Below, piece by piece: positions 6,923 to 9,849 of a DNA stretch of 9,849 bases. This stretch comes from JANXYY01 sp035530875. GTDB taxonomy: Bacteria > Actinomycetota > Actinomycetes > Nanopelagicales > Nanopelagicaceae. Below the pieces are notes generated by a model. It was given only the letters and a program-made list of their open reading frames with translations, had not been told where the DNA came from and made no database searches. The stretch covers positions 1 to 9,849 of the forward strand of contig DATKUB010000046.1 of assembly GCA_035530875.1 (NCBI GenBank), read 5' to 3'. Numbering within the stretch: the stretch's first letter is position 1; each line of letters begins with the position of its first letter. Made by a program: the position numbers and the translations under genes.

Positions 6923-8149
6923 TCAGGTCGCAGGGTTTTCGATTATCGATATGGCAATCTCGTCACTTTCGGGGCTTGGTCGGCGGTCTGCCTTTGCCAG
7001 CTGGCCACGTCCAAGAAAGACGACGCAGAACCCAATAAAGATCGCCAGTGGGGTTATCGATAACGACCATCGGGCGCCAAAGCGATCGGCAATGCCGCCG
7101 CTAAGCGCAGATCCTGCGGAGGCAAAGGTTCCTTCGACGGCCCAGATCCAGGCCAGTGCAGAAACGGCGGCGCCAGCCGGACGGACCGCTTCGATTACCT
7201 CCCAATAAAAGATCTGGAGCGGACCGCCGGCGATTCCGATGAGTAGCGCAACTGCGATCAGCAGCCCGCTGGGTTTGACCAAGAGCAGTGGAAGCGCTGA
7301 GAGAGTCCAGGCAGAGTAGGAGAGCAGCATTCCCTTCAGTGATGACATTCGCTTTGAGGCCAACCCACCAATCAGACCCCCGACGACGGTGCCTAGTGAG
7401 AGTGCCGCGAAGATCGGACCGCTAAGCGATTGGCGATGTACCAGAGTGGTGGCCGCCGGAACTCCCACGTCGAAAGAGCCCCAACCAAATCCGATGACTG
7501 CGCCCTCAATCATAAGGATGCGGATGGCTCTGACTTTCCAGAGCGATAGCGTGCCCGGCGGTTTGCTCTCAGGCTGCCAGCGCCTGGAGATGGCTTGGGA
7601 TGCAAGCGACATGCCGCCGCTGAACAGCAGCAGTGCGCAGAGTCGCAGGGACCACTCGGCGCCGATCGTCAGCGAAACCCAGGTCGCGATTACTGGACCG
7701 AAAATCGCAGAGCCATTTAGTGCCGTTGCATCTATCGCATACGCAACGCGGAGAATCTTTTTCGGCACCGCGTATTTCCAGAGCGGCCGCGCTGAGAGGT
7801 TGATTGGGGGTGCGCTGGCTCCCAAGATGGTCGCCGCGACCAGCAGGCTTGTGCGTTCGGTAACGAATGAGAAACCAATGAGCGCCATCGCATACGCGGG
7901 TACGAGTATCCAGAGCGGCCAGCTCTGGCCGAATCGATCCATCACGGATCCCCGAATTCCGGCAGTGATGGCGCCAGCGAAACCATTTAGGCCGAGGGCA
8001 ATGCCGGCTGAGGCAATTGAACCAATTGAATGTTGGACGTGGAAAAAAATTGAAAGACCAACCATCGAATAGGCGACTCGGGCTGGAAGAGTGCTGAGAA
8101 GTAGATTTCGAGCTACCCGAATTCGTAATACTTCCAGGTAACCGCCCAT
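6923..8149 (-). CDS. MFS transporter, substrate unknown
   Basis: A major facilitator superfamily permease of 408 residues with about twelve hydrophobic segments. An MFS motif-A-like loop, GSVMDRFG, lies at 67-74, and a second copy-like loop, GGIADRFG, at 351-358. The segment ALNGSAIFGP at 143-152 resembles the TM5 motif of drug/H+ antiporters. The open frame extends upstream to 8356, but those 69 codons lie over the methyltransferase gene in another frame and encode a polar, cysteine- and arginine-rich sequence unlike an MFS terminus. I therefore start at ATG 8149, 50 bases after the methyltransferase stop. There is no Shine-Dalgarno sequence before this ATG; TACTCT lies 6 bases upstream. It probably belongs to the same transcription unit as the methyltransferase. 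An efflux role is likely from fold resemblance, but the direction and substrate are not known. Confidence 0.87.
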   Translation of the reverse strand: MGGYLEVLRIRVARNLLLSTLPARVAYSMVGLSIFFHVQHSIGSIASAGIALGLNGFAGAITAGIRGSVMDRFGQSWPLWILVPAYAMALIGFSFVTERTSLLVAATILGASAPPINLSARPLWKYAVPKKILRVAYAIDATALNGSAIFGPVIATWVSLTIGAEWSLRLCALLLFSGGMSLASQAISRRWQPESKPPGTLSLWKVRAIRILMIEGAVIGFGWGSFDVGVPAATTLVHRQSLSGPIFAALSLGTVVGGLIGGLASKRMSSLKGMLLSYSAWTLSALPLLLVKPSGLLIAVALLIGIAGGPLQIFYWEVIEAVRPAGAAVSALAWIWAVEGTFASAGSALSGGIADRFGARWSLSITPLAIFIGFCVVFLGRGQLAKADRRPSPESDEIAISIIENPAT

Positions 8150-8155
8150 TGCTTG

Positions 8156-8161
8156 AGAGTA
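8156..8161 (-). promoter_or_regulatory. Possible -10 element for a leaderless MFS transcript
   Basis: On the minus strand TACTCT (TANNNT type) ends 6 bases before the ATG at 8149. No -35-like hexamer is seen 16-18 bp upstream, and the match is loose. It is listed because the ATG lacks a Shine-Dalgarno sequence. Confidence 0.25.
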
Positions 8162-8199
8162 GCGCTTAGCCAAGGCATAGCATCGGCAGTTATTGGAGC

Positions 8200-8988
8200 C
8201 TAAATGGGGTGGCGGCAGATAAAGATTGCGGTTCCAGGTAGGTGGGCGCCCCTGAGCGGACTCCAGCCGCCCCAGATCTTGGTATTGCCTGGTTTCCACT
8301 CGGGTTCGATTAGTCGGAGAAGATGTAGGCCAGCAACTGCGATGGCAGCTATCCAATCGCCCATGGTTCGGTGGTGTTCGGTGTATTCGATGGACCCATC
8401 TTCAGCAATCTCAACATAAGCCCGTCGATCGAAATAGGAGCCGGAGGCGGTGAGCCCGTCTTTCTCGGGAGAATCCGGAAATGCCCAGCGGATCGGATGA
8501 GTAACGGAGAAGACGAGCAGTCCGCCGGGTTTAATAACTCGACTCCATTCAGTTAATACCGCTCCGGCTTCTGGTAGGAACGGCAGAGCCCCATATGCGG
8601 AGAAACCGAAATCAAAGATCCCGTCCTGGAAAGGCAGAGCTCGGGCATCGCCTTGAACCAATAGGTCGTGATCGCTTCCGGTCAGCATCTTCATGGAAAT
8701 ATCAACCGCAATCACCTCGACGCCCAGGGAAGAGAGGTATTTGGCTCCTTGAGCTGCTCCCGAGCCGATTTCAACCGCTAGCGCCCCATCGTAGGGAGCG
8801 AGGAGCTCCAGCTCGCGTTCGGTGACCCCTTCTGGCCCCCAGACCAATTCGGCGGCTAGAAAGTCACCATGCTCGGCCAAATACCCGGCCGCATTGGCAT
8901 CCCACCAGGTCTGGGCGGCGCGGGCGGAGGATTCGGCGCTCACAGAGTCTCGCTTCGGCCCGGCGGAACCACTTCTGCTCTCGGTCAT
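8200..8988 (-). CDS. Class I SAM-dependent methyltransferase
   Basis: A soluble methyltransferase of 262 residues with a Methyltransf_11-type Rossmann fold. Motif I is VEIGSGAAQG at 72-81, an acidic residue after the second strand is Asp96 (VIAVDIS), motif II-like GDARALPF is at 113-120 and motif III-like RVIKPGGLLVFSVTHP is at 150-165. The N-terminal block TWWDANAAGYLAEHGDFL (27-44) followed by VWGPEGV (49-55) is, from memory, conserved in actinobacterial proteins encoded next to rpsA, which suggests a lineage-wide role. The substrate is unknown. The first 20 residues are Ser/Arg-rich and probably disordered. The ATG at 8988 is well supported by GAGGTGA just upstream. It is divergent from rpsA and followed by the MFS gene on the same strand. 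Confidence 0.88.
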   Translation of the reverse strand: MTESRSGSAGPKRDSVSAESSARAAQTWWDANAAGYLAEHGDFLAAELVWGPEGVTERELELLAPYDGALAVEIGSGAAQGAKYLSSLGVEVIAVDISMKMLTGSDHDLLVQGDARALPFQDGIFDFGFSAYGALPFLPEAGAVLTEWSRVIKPGGLLVFSVTHPIRWAFPDSPEKDGLTASGSYFDRRAYVEIAEDGSIEYTEHHRTMGDWIAAIAVAGLHLLRLIEPEWKPGNTKIWGGWSPLRGAHLPGTAIFICRHPI

Positions 8989-8992
8989 GAAC

Positions 8993-8999
8993 TCACCTC
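8993..8999 (-). promoter_or_regulatory. Ribosome binding site of the methyltransferase
   Basis: GAGGTGA on the minus strand ends 4 bases before the ATG at 8988, with its GAGG core 7 bases from it. This fixes the start. Confidence 0.75.
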
Positions 9000-9002
9000 A
9001 AA

Positions 9003-9032
9003 TTGACGCTGGTTTAGCCCGAACCGTATCGT
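9003..9032 (+). promoter_or_regulatory. Candidate housekeeping promoter of rpsA
   Basis: TTGACG at 9003-9008 and TATCGT at 9027-9032 are separated by 18 bp. The -35 matches TTGACA in five of six positions and the -10 fits TANNNT. Transcription would begin near 9039, giving a leader of about 50 bases. This is the only strong -35-like hexamer I found in the 101-bp divergent region. Confidence 0.5.
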
Positions 9033-9054
9033 TCGCACTTCACGGGGTGATACG
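9025..9054. repeat. Inverted repeat overlapping the rpsA -10 region
   Basis: CGTATC at 9025-9030 and GATACG at 9049-9054 are perfect 6-bp inverted arms separated by 18 bases. Inside lies a second small hairpin, TCAC-GGG-GTGA, at 9040-9050. The left arm covers most of the candidate -10 element, as an operator might. Six-base arms can arise by chance. Confidence 0.3.
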
Positions 9055-9081
9055 CACTCCACCAATTTCATGTCCACCATC

Positions 9082-9086
9082 GGAGA
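9082..9086 (+). promoter_or_regulatory. Ribosome binding site of rpsA, supporting a TTG start
   Basis: GGAGA lies 3 bases before the TTG at 9090; counted from its GGAG core the spacing is 4 bases. The frame has a TGA at 9048 and no ATG between it and the conserved VAVNDIG segment, so the only starts available are TTG 9090 and GTG 9108. Only the TTG has this purine-rich site. Confidence 0.6.
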
Positions 9087-9089
9087 ATT

Positions 9090-9849
9090 TTGTCTACAAG
9101 TCCAGTAGTGGCCGTTAACGACATCGGAACGGCCGAAGATTTTCTCGCCGCAATTGACGGCACCATCAAATATTTCAACGACGGAGACATCGTCGCAGGC
9201 ACCGTAGTCAAGGTAGACCGCGACGAAGTACTTCTCGACATCGGCTACAAGACTGAGGGTGTTATCCCCTCACGCGAACTCTCCATCAAGCACGACATCG
9301 ACCCCAATGACGTAGTTAAAGTCGGCGATCAGGTTGAGGCGCTCGTGCTTCAGAAGGAAGACAAAGAAGGTCGACTCATCCTGTCTAAGAAGCGCGCCCA
9401 GTACGAGCGCGCTTGGGGCACAATCGAATCGAAGAAGGAGAATGACGAAGTCGTCACTGGAACGGTCATTGAGGTCGTTAAAGGTGGACTTATCGTCGAT
9501 ATCGGGCTCCGCGGCTTCCTGCCAGCATCTCTGGTTGAGATGCGTAGGGTGCGCGATCTTGCTCCTTATATTGGGAAAGAGATCGAAGCCAAGATCATCG
9601 AGTTGGATAAGAACCGTAACAACGTGGTTCTTTCCCGTCGTGCCTGGCTAGAGCAGACCCAATCCGAGAGCCGTACGACTTTCTTGAACCAGTTGCAGAA
9701 GGGTCAAGTCAGAAGTGGTGTTATCTCTTCCATCGTCAACTTCGGTGCTTTCGTAGATCTTGGCGGCGTAGATGGTTTGGTCCACGTATCGGAACTGTCC
9801 TGGAAGCACATTGATCACCCGAGTGAAGTAGTCGAAGTCGGGATGCCGG
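9090..9849 (+). CDS. rpsA: 30S ribosomal protein S1, N-terminal part (runs off the window)
   Basis: Binds mRNA on the small ribosomal subunit and promotes translation initiation. The first 253 codons are present. The actinobacterial N-terminus VAVNDIG at 7-13 and DGTIKYFNDGD at 23-33 leads into S1 domain 1 (about 32-101, with LLDIGYKTEGVIPSREL), domain 2 (about 118-185, with VKGGLIVDIGLRGFLPASL) and the beginning of domain 3 (from about 206, with VNFGAFVDLGGVDGLVHVSE). The reading frame is open to the end of the window, so the remaining part of domain 3 and later domains lie beyond it. The TTG start at 9090 gives an N-terminus close in length to known homologues; GTG 9108 would remove six residues. 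It is divergent from the methyltransferase, with a candidate promoter at 9003-9032. Confidence 0.96.
   Translation, partial: MSTSPVVAVNDIGTAEDFLAAIDGTIKYFNDGDIVAGTVVKVDRDEVLLDIGYKTEGVIPSRELSIKHDIDPNDVVKVGDQVEALVLQKEDKEGRLILSKKRAQYERAWGTIESKKENDEVVTGTVIEVVKGGLIVDIGLRGFLPASLVEMRRVRDLAPYIGKEIEAKIIELDKNRNNVVLSRRAWLEQTQSESRTTFLNQLQKGQVRSGVISSIVNFGAFVDLGGVDGLVHVSELSWKHIDHPSEVVEVGMP

Noticed and set aside
6912..6940. Terminator between polA and the MFS gene (CGAC/GTCG with a later T-run)
   Set aside because: The stem is only 4 bp, and the TTTT follows several bases after it; too weak to call.
7389..8072. 227-residue plus-strand open frame
   Set aside because: Exactly antisense to the MFS gene, with no recognisable domain; a shadow of a membrane protein gene.
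8150..8356. Upstream extension of the MFS reading frame to an ATG at 8356
   Set aside because: It lies entirely over the 3' end of the methyltransferase gene in another frame apart from the last 50 bases, and encodes a polar Cys/Arg/Pro-rich sequence unlike an MFS N-terminus.
8822..9118. 98-residue plus-strand frame crossing into the rpsA leader
   Set aside because: Mostly antisense to the methyltransferase and overlaps the start of rpsA; no protein-like pattern.
9334..9651. 105-residue open frame inside rpsA
   Set aside because: Out-of-frame shadow of the conserved S1 domains; Ser/Arg-rich product.
1..9849. Mobile elements, CRISPR arrays, tRNA or rRNA genes
   Set aside because: No transposase or integrase-like frame, no spaced direct repeats, and no cloverleaf or rRNA-like stretch noticed while reading either strand.

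Overview
The window looks like chromosomal DNA from an actinobacterium of moderate GC. The S1 protein and the DNA polymerase I have strongly actinobacterial sequences: a VAVNDIG start in RpsA, a KAMSYG O-helix, and a degenerate proofreading domain in PolA. The order liv transporter / hotdog thioesterase / polA / methyltransferase / rpsA also matches, from memory, the arrangement in Streptomyces and relatives. The middling base composition would fit a streamlined aquatic lineage such as Nanopelagicales, but that placement is a guess. There are no mobile elements, CRISPR arrays, rRNAs or tRNAs.

Layout. (1) 114-3865, plus strand: a compact livH-livM-livG-livF operon. It encodes the two permeases and two ATPases of a branched-chain amino acid type ABC importer, with overlapping or near-touching genes. 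The substrate-binding protein gene is not in the window and probably lies just upstream. (2) 3862-4296, minus strand: a PaaI/MenI-like hotdog thioesterase. Its stop codon is interlocked with that of livF, and its start lies 23 bp from that of polA. (3) 4320-6911, plus strand: polA, DNA polymerase I with 5'-nuclease, inactive exonuclease-like and polymerase domains. (4) 6923-8149 and 8200-8988, minus strand: a two-gene unit transcribed methyltransferase first, then an MFS permease. (5) 9090-9849, plus strand: the first 253 codons of rpsA (ribosomal protein S1), running off the window, behind a short divergent intergenic region.

How the parts work together. LivHMGF form one membrane complex. 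PolA (Okazaki fragment maturation and gap repair) and S1 (mRNA recruitment to the ribosome) are housekeeping functions. The thioesterase, methyltransferase and MFS protein have family assignments only; their substrates cannot be read from sequence.

I found no undescribed multi-gene system. The most interesting signals are regulatory. One CCTAGG palindrome supplies overlapping, oppositely oriented -10-like hexamers at leaderless-promoter spacing from both the polA and thioesterase start codons. An inverted repeat overlies the putative rpsA -10 element. The MFS gene also has a possible leaderless start.
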